Below are positions 1-5,672 of a DNA stretch of 6,844 bases, one piece after another. The position numbers were made by a program, and so were the translations under genes. The stretch is from Kiloniellales bacterium (GTDB lineage: Bacteria > Pseudomonadota > Alphaproteobacteria > Kiloniellales > JAKSDN01): the NCBI GenBank assembly GCA_022360075.1, contig JAKSDN010000922.1:1-6844 (forward strand), in the 5' to 3' direction. The notes beneath the pieces are model-generated. The model saw only the letters and a program-made list of their open reading frames with translations, was not told where the DNA came from and did no database searches. Positions within the stretch are counted from its first letter, which is position 1, and every line of letters begins with the position of its first letter.

Positions 1-1
1 G

Positions 2-781
2 TCGGTGCCCCGGCTGTTCCTCGCGGGCATCCTGCCGGGCCTGCTGATCGCCGGGGTCATGGCGCTCTACATCCTGATCTACGCGCGCTGGCAAGGCATC
101 CGGGAGGCGCGGCGTTTCGACGCGCGGCGCTTCCTGGACGCGAGCCTGCGCGGGCTCGGCGCGCTGCTCATGCCCGTCATCATCCTGGGCGGGATCTACG
201 GCGGCTTCTTCTCGCCGACCGAGGCGGCGGGCGTGGCCTGTCTCTACGCGATTCTGCTCGCCCGCCTCGGTTATCGCGAGGCGAGCTGGGCCGAGGTGCT
301 CAAGGCCGCAGGCGATGCCGCTTTCCTCACCGCGCAGGTGATGATCCTCGTCGCCTGCGCGAGCCTCTTCTCCTGGCTGCTCACGGTCTCGGGCTTGCCC
401 CAGGCGATGGTCGCGGCGCTGGCCGCGATCGAGCTCTCGTCTTGGGCCTTCCTGCTGATCGTGAACGGGTTGCTGCTGCTGCTCGGCTGCGTGATCGATC
501 CGCTTTCGGCGATCCTGGTGCTGACGCCGATGCTGTTGCCGCTGGTCCTGCACCTGGGCATCGATCCGGTCCACTTCGGCATTGTCATGACCGTGAACCT
601 CAGCATCGGCATGTTCACACCGCCCTTCGGTCTGAACATCTTCGTCGCCGAGTCTCTCTTCGGCGCCGGCCTGCGCACGCTCTGCCTCGGCCTGCTGCCC
701 TTCATCGTGTTGCAGGTCGCGGCGTTGCTGGTGATCACCTACGTGCCCGGGCTTTCGCTTCTCCTGGCGGGGCTGATCTAG
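2..781 (+). CDS. TRAP transporter large permease subunit, DctM type (5' end missing)
   Basis: This is the C-terminal part, about 259 residues, of the large membrane subunit of a tripartite (TRAP) transporter, which moves a solute delivered by a periplasmic binding protein across the inner membrane using an ion gradient. The frame is open from base 2, before the GTG at base 5, and the first residues (PRLFLAGILPGLL) match the middle of the family, so the true start lies outside the window. Seen in order are hydrophobic spans, the family signature GGIYGGFFSPTEAAG at about residues 61-75 counted from base 5, a hydrophobic block ending in the second signature NLSIGMFTPPFGLNIFV, and a final hydrophobic span. 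The family is usually about 425-430 residues, so roughly 40% is missing. The small permease (DctQ type) is not in the window and may lie upstream. The substrate cannot be told from this subunit. Confidence 0.95.
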   Translation, partial: SVPRLFLAGILPGLLIAGVMALYILIYARWQGIREARRFDARRFLDASLRGLGALLMPVIILGGIYGGFFSPTEAAGVACLYAILLARLGYREASWAEVLKAAGDAAFLTAQVMILVACASLFSWLLTVSGLPQAMVAALAAIELSSWAFLLIVNGLLLLLGCVIDPLSAILVLTPMLLPLVLHLGIDPVHFGIVMTVNLSIGMFTPPFGLNIFVAESLFGAGLRTLCLGLLPFIVLQVAALLVITYVPGLSLLLAGLI

Positions 782-830
782 GGTGATGCGTCCTTCGATG
801 ATTCGGTCCCCTAAGCCCCTAAAGACTGTC

Positions 831-929
831 ACCCTCGGGCTTGACCCGAGGGTCCCTCGCGGTCCCGGACTCGGACCTCGATGGATTGCCGGGAGCGCGA
901 AGCGCTCGGGCTTCGCCCGCCCGACAATC
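831..929. repeat. Dispersed palindromic repeat between the permease and binding-protein genes
   Basis: The 230-base gap between the two TRAP genes holds two adjoining dyads. The first is a perfect 9-bp stem (831-839 with 845-853, loop CTTGA). The second pairs 884-893 with 920-929, nine of ten positions complementary with one G-T pair, and encloses a 7-bp stem (897-903 with 910-916). The first dyad has the wording of a repeat that I remember as scattered through many alphaproteobacterial genomes, often mis-annotated as short proteins. Neither stem is followed by a T run, so neither is a classical intrinsic terminator. It may still stabilise or process the mRNA between permease and binding protein. 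The remaining bases (782-830 and 930-1000) show no clear promoter. Confidence 0.7.
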
Positions 930-997
930 ACATTCATGGGGTGTTGGGAGGGAGATCTTGAACGCAAACCTGGCTGTTAGGCCGACTCTCGAAAACG

Positions 998-1003
998 AAA
1001 GGA
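998..1003 (+). promoter_or_regulatory. Ribosome binding site of the TRAP binding-protein gene
   Basis: AAAGGA lies 8 bases before the ATG at 1012 and decides the start that gives a clean signal peptide. Confidence 0.6.
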
Positions 1004-1011
1004 CAAGAAAC

Positions 1012-2034
1012 ATGAAAGCTCTCAATTCGATCCCTTGGCGGCGCATCGCCGCCCTGTCGCTGGCCCTGCCGTTTGCGGTGTTCCTGCACAGTCTGCCCGT
1101 CGCCGCGCAGACGGAGATGAAGCTTGCCAGCGCGACCATCAACGACGTGCAGCATGAATGGCAAAAGCGCTTCAAGGCCGGGGTCGAGGCCCGGGCCGGC
1201 GACCGCCTGAAGGTCTCGATCTTCCCGGCGAGCCAGCTCGGCACCATCCCGCGTATGCTCGAGGGCGTGTTGTTCGGCACGATCGAGGGCTTCATCACGC
1301 CGACCGCCTTCGCAACCGGCGCCGTGCCCAAGTTCAAGGTCTTCGACGCGCCGGGGCTGTTCCAGGACCCCGCTCACCTGGCCCGCGTGATCCACGATCC
1401 CACTTACCGCGATCACATCGAAACCATGGCGCTCGACAAGGGCCTGCGGGTGATCGGCGCGATCTTCAACAGCCCCTTCGTGGTGCTCACCAAGGCGCCG
1501 GCGCCGAAGGTCGCCGACCTCGACGGCCTGAAGATCCGCACTTTCGCCTCGCCCTTGCAGATCGAGCCCCTGGCCGCGCTCGGCGCGAGCCCCGTGCCGC
1601 TGCCCTTGAGCGAAGTCGTGCCGGCGCTGCAGAGCGGCAACATCGACGGTATGCTGGCCGGCATCCCGATCCTCACCGCCTTCAAGTACTACGACGTCGC
1701 CACGAACGTGACCGAGCTGCACTTCTCGCAGATCGTCTCGGTGAACCTGGTCAACGAGGACTGGTTCCAGGCCCAGCCCGAGGATCTGCAGCAGATCATC
1801 CGCGAGGAAGGCCGCAAGGCCGAGCGGGCGGTCTTCGACTTCGGCGTCGCCAACATCGCGCGCGCCAACGACGTCTGGAAGGAAAACGGCGGCACGATCC
1901 TGCAGCTTCAGGACGACGACCGGGCGCAGATGATGGCGCTCTTCGCCGAGGTCGGCGGCCGGCTGCTGCGCGAGGACGAGGCCGTCGCTTCGGAGTACGA
2001 TCGCCTGCTCGAAGTCGTGCAGGCGAAGCGTTGA
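1012..2034 (+). CDS. TRAP transporter periplasmic substrate-binding protein, DctP family
   Basis: This 340-residue protein is the extracytoplasmic solute receptor of a TRAP transporter, presumably serving the permease just upstream. The start at 1012 is chosen because it follows AAAGGA (998-1003) and opens a good signal peptide: a basic stretch (W-R-R, residues 9-11), a hydrophobic core at about 12-28, and a likely cut after VAA (residue 32). An upstream start in the same frame at 841 would run through the palindromic repeat and is rejected. Family features include QLG at the end of the first domain, L-K-I-R-T with Arg176 at the position that usually binds the ligand carboxylate, and GASPVPLPLSEVVPALQSGN-IDG, the usual ligand-pocket and hinge segment. 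The length is normal. Binding proteins often come first in TRAP operons; here the gene follows the permease after a 230-base gap. The ligand is probably an organic acid by family, but it cannot be named. Confidence 0.93.
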   Translation: MKALNSIPWRRIAALSLALPFAVFLHSLPVAAQTEMKLASATINDVQHEWQKRFKAGVEARAGDRLKVSIFPASQLGTIPRMLEGVLFGTIEGFITPTAFATGAVPKFKVFDAPGLFQDPAHLARVIHDPTYRDHIETMALDKGLRVIGAIFNSPFVVLTKAPAPKVADLDGLKIRTFASPLQIEPLAALGASPVPLPLSEVVPALQSGNIDGMLAGIPILTAFKYYDVATNVTELHFSQIVSVNLVNEDWFQAQPEDLQQIIREEGRKAERAVFDFGVANIARANDVWKENGGTILQLQDDDRAQMMALFAEVGGRLLREDEAVASEYDRLLEVVQAKR

Positions 2035-2071
2035 TGGGTCACTCCGGCAGATGGGCCTGCCAAACGAACAT

Positions 2072-2186
2072 CGTCATTGCGAGCGCAGCGAAGCAATCCA
2101 GTGACCGAGGTTCAAGAACCCATCCGTGGCCGACATGACTGTGCGTAGCGTCGAGGCTGGATTGCTTCGCTGCGCTCGCAATGACG
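2072..2186. repeat. Large palindromic repeat element, copy 1
   Basis: Bases 2072-2101 and 2157-2186 are perfect 30-base inverted arms separated by a 55-base centre. The left arm with 8 flanking bases (2064-2101) recurs at 4074-4111 with a single mismatch. Arms of this wording (TCATTGCGAGCG, then GAAGCAATCC) are, from memory, a common dispersed non-coding repeat in proteobacterial genomes. The element lies between two converging gene ends, the binding-protein gene (stop at 2034) and the DUF1185 gene (stop at 2252), so it would be transcribed from both sides. Its stem could act as a bidirectional transcription stop or 3'-end stabiliser; that role is inferred. No transposase or target duplication is visible. 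Bases 2187-2251 hold nothing further that I recognise. Confidence 0.85.
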
Positions 2187-2251
2187 GAGGAAACGATTGG
2201 GTTCATCGCCCGATGAGGCTTGGCCAGGCCGGACCCTGCGAAGGCGACAGT

Positions 2252-2797
2252 TCAGGTCACGGCGCGTCCCTTGCCGACGCGGGGGTGCGGGCGGCCGCCG
2301 TCGGCCACGGCCATGATGACCACGATCTCGTCCGGCCGCGGCGCGTCGTGGACCATGACGGTGATCGTGTCGAGCTCGTCGAAGGACCAGATGTTGTCCT
2401 TGTTGGCGAGCGGCACGTCGATGATGGCGCCGGCCGCGCCGACCTTGGTGGTCGAGGGGATGATCGCCTCGCCGCCGCCCAGCGCCGCGCGCATCGGCTT
2501 GCCGAGCTTGGGATGAAGCACGGCCGCGGCATGCTCGACATCGCCGTTGACGCCGACGATGGCGGCCTTGCCGTAGCTTGCGGGCGCGCCGTCGAGCAGG
2601 GTGACGGCCTGGGGCATGATCTCTTCGCCGAGCGCGAAGCCGACGTCGAAGAGCGCGGAAAGATCCTCGTGGAAGGCCCCGGCGAAGGGATTGTCGATCA
2701 CCGCGACCGCGGCCACGCGCGAGACCGGCGTCGGCGCCGCGCTGCCGGCCTCGGCCAGGACCTGTTCCTTGATGTAGAGGATCTTCCGCGTCGCCAT
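2252..2797 (-). CDS. Amino acid synthesis family protein (PF06684/DUF1185)
   Basis: This 181-residue cytoplasmic protein of the 'amino acid synthesis' family (PF06684) has no established biochemical role that I know. The match rests on characteristic stretches recognised by eye: V-S-R-V-A-A-V-A-V-I-D-N-P-F-A-G near residues 25-40, GEAIIPSTTKVGAAG and IIDVPLANKDNIWSFDELDT in the second half, and the closing DAPRPDEIVVIMAVADGGRP then HPRVG. The length is close to the family norm. The open frame extends far upstream to 4087, but that part is antisense to the LVIVD gene; the ATG at 2797 is chosen because GGGGAGG (2804-2810, complement) precedes it by 6 bases and the protein then begins with the family-like MATRKILYIKEQ. 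It is divergent from the LVIVD gene with 108 bases between starts, which suggests joint control. There is no signal peptide or membrane span. Confidence 0.88.
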   Translation of the reverse strand: MATRKILYIKEQVLAEAGSAAPTPVSRVAAVAVIDNPFAGAFHEDLSALFDVGFALGEEIMPQAVTLLDGAPASYGKAAIVGVNGDVEHAAAVLHPKLGKPMRAALGGGEAIIPSTTKVGAAGAIIDVPLANKDNIWSFDELDTITVMVHDAPRPDEIVVIMAVADGGRPHPRVGKGRAVT

Positions 2798-2799
2798 CT

Positions 2800-2828
2800 C
2801 GTGCCTCCCCTTTTCCGTTCGAGGCACG
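2800..2828 (-). promoter_or_regulatory. Hairpin that can cover the DUF1185 ribosome binding site
   Basis: Bases 2800-2807 (CGTGCCTC) and 2821-2828 (GAGGCACG) are perfect 8-base inverted repeats with a 13-base loop. In the minus-strand mRNA the 3' arm contains the GAGG of the Shine-Dalgarno sequence and ends two bases before the start codon. The stem would therefore hide part of the ribosome binding site. The same dyad could instead be a protein-binding operator in the divergent promoter region. The pairing is seen directly; the regulatory role is inferred. Confidence 0.45.
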
Positions 2829-2834
2829 CTATCA

Positions 2835-2865
2835 CGGCCGGCTCGCGCGGCGAAGCGCCCGGCCG
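2835..2865 (+). promoter_or_regulatory. GC-rich dyad in the divergent control region
   Basis: CGGCCGG (2835-2841) pairs with CCGGCCG (2859-2865), and inside it GCGC (2845-2848) pairs with GCGC (2855-2858) around a six-base loop, leaving a three-base bulge at 2842-2844. It lies between the DUF1185 and LVIVD genes and ends 22 bases before the LVIVD ribosome binding site. It may be an mRNA leader hairpin or an operator. Such pairing also arises easily in GC-rich DNA, so confidence is low. Confidence 0.3.
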
Positions 2866-2887
2866 CCCTTCCCCTCAACAACTCTCG

Positions 2888-2896
2888 TAAGGAGGT
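2888..2896 (+). promoter_or_regulatory. Strong ribosome binding site of the LVIVD gene
   Basis: TAAGGAGGT is a full-length match to the anti-Shine-Dalgarno sequence, 9 bases before the ATG at 2906. It fixes the start and suggests efficient translation. Confidence 0.85.
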
Positions 2897-2905
2897 CACT
2901 GAAAC

Positions 2906-4027
2906 ATGCAAAGCGCTCACGGGGTTCGCGAGCTTGCCTATGTCGACTGCCCGGGTGGCGGGCAGGTCTGGGTCGAGGGCACGACCGCCTATCTGGGGCA
3001 CATGCGGCCGCCCCACGGCACCTCGATCCTCGATGTGTCGGACCCCAAGTCGCCGCGGATCGCCGCGCAGGTCGAGATGCCGCCCGGCACCCATTCCCAC
3101 AAGGTGCGCGCCGCCGACGGCCTCATGGTGGTCAACCACGAACGCTTCGGCCCCGAGCAGCCCGAAGGTTGGCAAGGCGGCCTCGGCATTTACGACGTGA
3201 GCGATCCGAGCAATCCCAAGCACATCACCGACTGGACCACCGCCGGCAAGGGCGTGCATCGCTTCGACTTCGACGGCCGCTACGCCTACATATCGCCGAC
3301 GGCGGAGGGTTACGCCGGCAACATCACGATGATCCTCGACCTCGCCGATCCGGCGAAGCCCGAGGAGGTCGGGCGCTGGTGGATCCCTGGCCAATGGCAG
3401 GGGGGCGGGGAAGACTATCCCTGGGACAATTGGGTGGAGCCGCGCTGCCATCACCCCTTGCGCCTGGGCGACCGGCTTTACGTCAGCTATTGGCACCACG
3501 GATTCTTCATCCTCGACATCGAGGACATGACGAAGCCCAAGCTGGTTTCCGGCTTCAACTCCAGCCCCGCCTTTCCGCACCCGACCCACACGGCGCTGCC
3601 GATCCCAGAGACCCTTCAGGGCCGGCGGATCATGGTCCTGGCCGACGAGGACGTGGCGAAGCTCTGGCCGCACGCGCCGGCCTTCGCCTGGATCGTCGAC
3701 ATCACCAACGAGGCGACGCCGCTGCCGGTCGCGACCTTCCAGGTCGAGGGCCTCGACAAGGACGGCGCGCCGCAGGAGCCCTTCACCGGCTGCCACCAGC
3801 CTTCCGACCGCTACAGGGGCAGCGAGATCCCCTTCGCCTGGTTCGCCAAGGGCCTGCGGGTGGTCGACATCGCCGATCCCTTCCATCCCAAGGAGGTCGC
3901 GCACTTCGAGCCCGATCCGCCAGAGGGATTCGAGCGGCCCTCCTCCAACGACGTCACGGTCGACGAGCGCGGTCTGATCTATCTCTTCGACCGGCAGCGC
4001 GGCTTGTACATCCTGGAGCGGACGTAG
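2906..4027 (+). CDS. LVIVD-repeat beta-propeller protein
   Basis: This 373-residue protein has no signal peptide and so is probably cytoplasmic. It carries at least six LVIVD-type repeats (PF08309 family), each with a hydrophobic strand, Asp, and a D/E-x-x-x-P turn: near residues 39-55 (SILDVSDPKSP), 93-107 (GIYDVSDPSNP), 140-160 (MILDLADPAKP), 200-217 (FILDIEDMTKP), 260-279 (WIVDITNEATP) and 316-334 (RVVDIADPFHP), with a closing strand LYILERT. Such repeats form a beta-propeller. Histidines recur at the start of predicted inner strands (H65, H118, H183, H228, H297), which suggests a metal site by analogy with other His-lined propellers such as the selenium-binding protein/methanethiol oxidase family; this is inference. 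The start is fixed by a strong ribosome binding site. It is divergent from the DUF1185 gene and probably co-regulated with it. The substrate or partner is unknown, and an enzyme role is not proved. Confidence 0.88.
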   Translation: MQSAHGVRELAYVDCPGGGQVWVEGTTAYLGHMRPPHGTSILDVSDPKSPRIAAQVEMPPGTHSHKVRAADGLMVVNHERFGPEQPEGWQGGLGIYDVSDPSNPKHITDWTTAGKGVHRFDFDGRYAYISPTAEGYAGNITMILDLADPAKPEEVGRWWIPGQWQGGGEDYPWDNWVEPRCHHPLRLGDRLYVSYWHHGFFILDIEDMTKPKLVSGFNSSPAFPHPTHTALPIPETLQGRRIMVLADEDVAKLWPHAPAFAWIVDITNEATPLPVATFQVEGLDKDGAPQEPFTGCHQPSDRYRGSEIPFAWFAKGLRVVDIADPFHPKEVAHFEPDPPEGFERPSSNDVTVDERGLIYLFDRQRGLYILERT

Positions 4028-4081
4028 GTGCGGGCGCAACGCGCTCTCACTCGCCAACCGACTCTTCGTTTCGACGAACAT

Positions 4082-4186
4082 CGTCATTGCGAGCGGAGCG
4101 AAGCAATCCAGCCTGTTGCCGCCCGAGCGGTGGCTCTGGATTGCCCAGTGGCGCCAAGGGCCGGCTCACGCCCGCTCGCAATGACG
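4082..4186. repeat. Large palindromic repeat element, copy 2
   Basis: This is a second, diverged member of the element at 2072-2186. The left arm (4082-4111) differs from copy 1 by one base. The right side is rearranged: only 4172-4186 pairs with the outer arm (15 bp, perfect) and 4136-4144 with the inner arm (4103-4111, 9 bp), while 4145-4171 has no partner. It again lies between converging gene ends, the LVIVD gene (stop at 4027) and the amidohydrolase gene (stop at 4216). A role in ending or protecting both transcripts is possible but inferred. Confidence 0.8.
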
Positions 4187-4215
4187 AGTTGAGACGTTCG
4201 AGAAAGGGACCCGCC

Positions 4216-5241
4216 TCAGCTCGCGGCCTCGAACCCCGCGAGGACCGCCCGAAGGTTCTCGCCCAGCACCGGCGAGAGGTAGCCGCCTTCCTGCACCAGC
4301 ACGCTCGGCAGGCCGATCTCGGCCAGGGCCGCGCCGATCTGGCGAAAGCCCTCGGTGGTGACGGCGAGACCCTTGAGCGGATCGGTCTCCGAGGCGTCGA
4401 GGCCGAGAGCGACGACCAGGACGCCGGGCGCGAAGGCGCGGATCTGCGCGGCGGCTTGGTCGAGCGCCGCGAGGAAGCCCTCGTCGCCCGTGCCCAAGGG
4501 CAGCGGCAGGTTCAGGTTGGTGCCCTCGCCGGGCCCTGCGCCGCGTTCCTGGCGATGGCCCCAGAAGAAGGGGTAGAAGGCGGCCGGATTGGCGTGAATC
4601 GAGACCGTCAGCACGTCGCCGCGGGACCAGAAGATGCCCTGGGTGCCGTTGCCGTGATGGACGTCGACGTCGAGGACCGCGACCCGCTCGTGGCGGGCGC
4701 GCAGCCATTGGGCGGCGATCGCGCTGTTGTTGAGGAAGCAGAAGCCGCCGGCCATGTCGGCGAAGGCGTGGTGGCCCGGCGGCCGGCACAGCGCATAGGC
4801 GGCGCGCTCGCCCTCGGCGACCAGGGCCGCCGCCGTGACCGCGACGTCGGCGGCCAGCAGCGCCGCCTCGAAGGTGCGCGGGCCGATCGGGCAGGCAGTG
4901 TCGGCCATGTGCCAGCCGGCGCGCCCGACGATGCCGTTCGGATAACTCGCCGGATAGCGGCTCGGATGGATGTTGGGGATGATCTCGGCCGAAGCGTCGC
5001 CGAGCGCCGACCAGGCGTCGTAGGCCTGCTCGAGAAACAGCAGATAGTCCGGGCTGTGCACGGCCGCGACCGGCCCGCGGCCGAAACGCTGCGGCGCGAC
5101 GACGGCGTGGCTGCCCGCCTTCAGCCCCGCCAACAGCCGCTCGGCGCGCTCCGGCTGCTCCGTGCTCCGCCGCGCTTGGCCACGGACCAGGAAGAACTGC
5201 GGGTCGTGGACGAGGTGTCCGGGATCGTAGACGGCTTTCAT
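4216..5241 (-). CDS. Histone deacetylase superfamily protein, probable acetylpolyamine amidohydrolase
   Basis: This 341-residue zinc-dependent deacetylase has the layout and length of bacterial acetylpolyamine amidohydrolases, which remove acetyl groups from acetylated polyamines or related amines in the cytoplasm. All catalytic features are visible: RPPGHH (153-158) with the paired active-site histidines, LDVDVHHGNGTQ (190-201) with zinc ligands D193 and H195, GLDASETDPL (280-289) with the third zinc ligand D282, and EGGY (318-321) with the transition-state tyrosine Y321. By memory alignment with the Mycoplana ramosa enzyme, the acidic substrate-selecting residue corresponds to D114 (A-D-T-A in place of A-E-T-A). 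The ATG at 5241 is chosen because MKAVYDPGH fits the family N-terminus; only a weak ribosome binding site precedes it. A broken coding-like frame ends 5 bases upstream on the same strand. The exact substrate, polyamine or another acyl amide, is uncertain. Confidence 0.9.
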   Translation of the reverse strand: MKAVYDPGHLVHDPQFFLVRGQARRSTEQPERAERLLAGLKAGSHAVVAPQRFGRGPVAAVHSPDYLLFLEQAYDAWSALGDASAEIIPNIHPSRYPASYPNGIVGRAGWHMADTACPIGPRTFEAALLAADVAVTAAALVAEGERAAYALCRPPGHHAFADMAGGFCFLNNSAIAAQWLRARHERVAVLDVDVHHGNGTQGIFWSRGDVLTVSIHANPAAFYPFFWGHRQERGAGPGEGTNLNLPLPLGTGDEGFLAALDQAAAQIRAFAPGVLVVALGLDASETDPLKGLAVTTEGFRQIGAALAEIGLPSVLVQEGGYLSPVLGENLRAVLAGFEAAS

Positions 5242-5246
5242 GATGC

Positions 5247-5561
5247 CTAGAGATCACCCGTCGATGCGGCCTTTGTCGAGGGGAATCCGTCATGGCCGGA
5301 GGCCCGGTATCGACTTCGCCATCGCCGGGCTTCGATCTCCGCGGCATAGCGCCGGACGGAGTCCCGCTTGAAGGCCTTGCCGACAAGCTGGTAGGCTTTC
5401 GAAGTGAGGCGGGCTTCTCGGCCCTCGCCGATGTTTGCAGCCGCAAGTTCCCTATCGCTGCAAGCAGCGCCAACAGCCTCGCCTCGTGACGCCTACCACG
5501 TCGGCCGCAGATCGTGGCCAATTCACCGCACGATCCTGACCTTGTAAGTCGTTCGGGACAT
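5247..5561 (-). pseudogene. Possible degraded small gene upstream of the amidohydrolase
   Basis: In one minus-strand frame an ATG at 5561 opens MSRTTYKVRIVR, then a TGA (5525-5523), nine codons, a TAG (5495-5493), and then 81 open codons ending at TAG (5249-5247), five bases before the amidohydrolase start. The 81-codon part has no ATG, GTG or TTG start, yet its later half reads like protein (for example LTSKAYQLVGKAFKRDSVRR, then YAAEIEARRW) and most of its third codon positions there are G or C. This suggests a small basic protein of about 100 residues broken by two stop codons. I do not recognise the family. It could also be chance openness in GC-rich DNA. No other frame in the 431-base stretch between the flanking genes looks coding. 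Confidence 0.3.
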
Positions 5562-5608
5562 CGGATTGGAAGTCGCCGCATCGAATGACGGGGAACAGGT
5601 TCTTTAGG

Positions 5609-5625
5609 CGCCGGTTTTGCCGGCG
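5609..5625. other. Short hairpin upstream of the SDR gene
   Basis: CGCCGG (5609-5614) pairs with CCGGCG (5620-5625) around a TTTTG loop. It lies about 50 bases before the SDR gene start. There is no following T run, so it is unlikely to be a terminator. It could be a leader structure or chance. Confidence 0.25.
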
Positions 5626-5657
5626 GCGCGGTGCTCGGTTCCAAGTTCGTTCAACAC

Positions 5658-5666
5658 AGGAGGTGA
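5658..5666 (+). promoter_or_regulatory. Strong ribosome binding site of the SDR gene
   Basis: AGGAGGTGA ends 6 bases before the ATG at 5673, a near-ideal Shine-Dalgarno sequence that fixes the start. Confidence 0.85.
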
Positions 5667-5672
5667 AAGGAA

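Noticed and set aside
783..980. Small plus-strand open frame of 65 codons between the TRAP genes
   Set aside because: It runs through the dispersed palindromic repeat, whose translation gives a familiar spurious peptide (VTLGLDPRV), and it has no ribosome binding site.
958..986. TTGAAC as a possible -35 box before the TRAP binding-protein gene
   Set aside because: At 17 bases spacing the next hexamer is GCCGAC, which is not a -10 box; a promoter cannot be supported.
841..1011. 57-residue N-terminal extension of the TRAP binding protein
   Set aside because: It would begin inside the repeat and bury the signal peptide; the ATG at 1012 has a ribosome binding site and a normal signal sequence.
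2798..4087. Upstream extension of the DUF1185 frame to 4087 on the minus strand
   Set aside because: It is antisense to the LVIVD gene, whose domain content is clear. The ATG at 2797 has a good ribosome binding site and the family N-terminus.
2072..4186. The two palindromic elements as ends of a composite transposon carrying the DUF1185 and LVIVD genes
   Set aside because: No transposase or target-site duplication is visible, the second copy is degraded, and the element type is a common dispersed repeat.
3169..5250. 693-codon plus-strand open frame
   Set aside because: It overlaps the LVIVD gene in another frame and is antisense to the amidohydrolase gene. It is a long shadow frame typical of GC-rich DNA, with Arg/Ala/Gly-rich low-complexity translation.
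5292..5489. 65-codon plus-strand open frame upstream of the SDR gene
   Set aside because: It has no ribosome binding site or recognisable family, and lies opposite the more protein-like broken minus-strand frame.
4166..5644. 492-codon minus-strand open frame over the amidohydrolase gene
   Set aside because: Same strand but wrong frame relative to the amidohydrolase with its full active-site motifs; the translation is Arg/Pro-rich and lacks any family signature.
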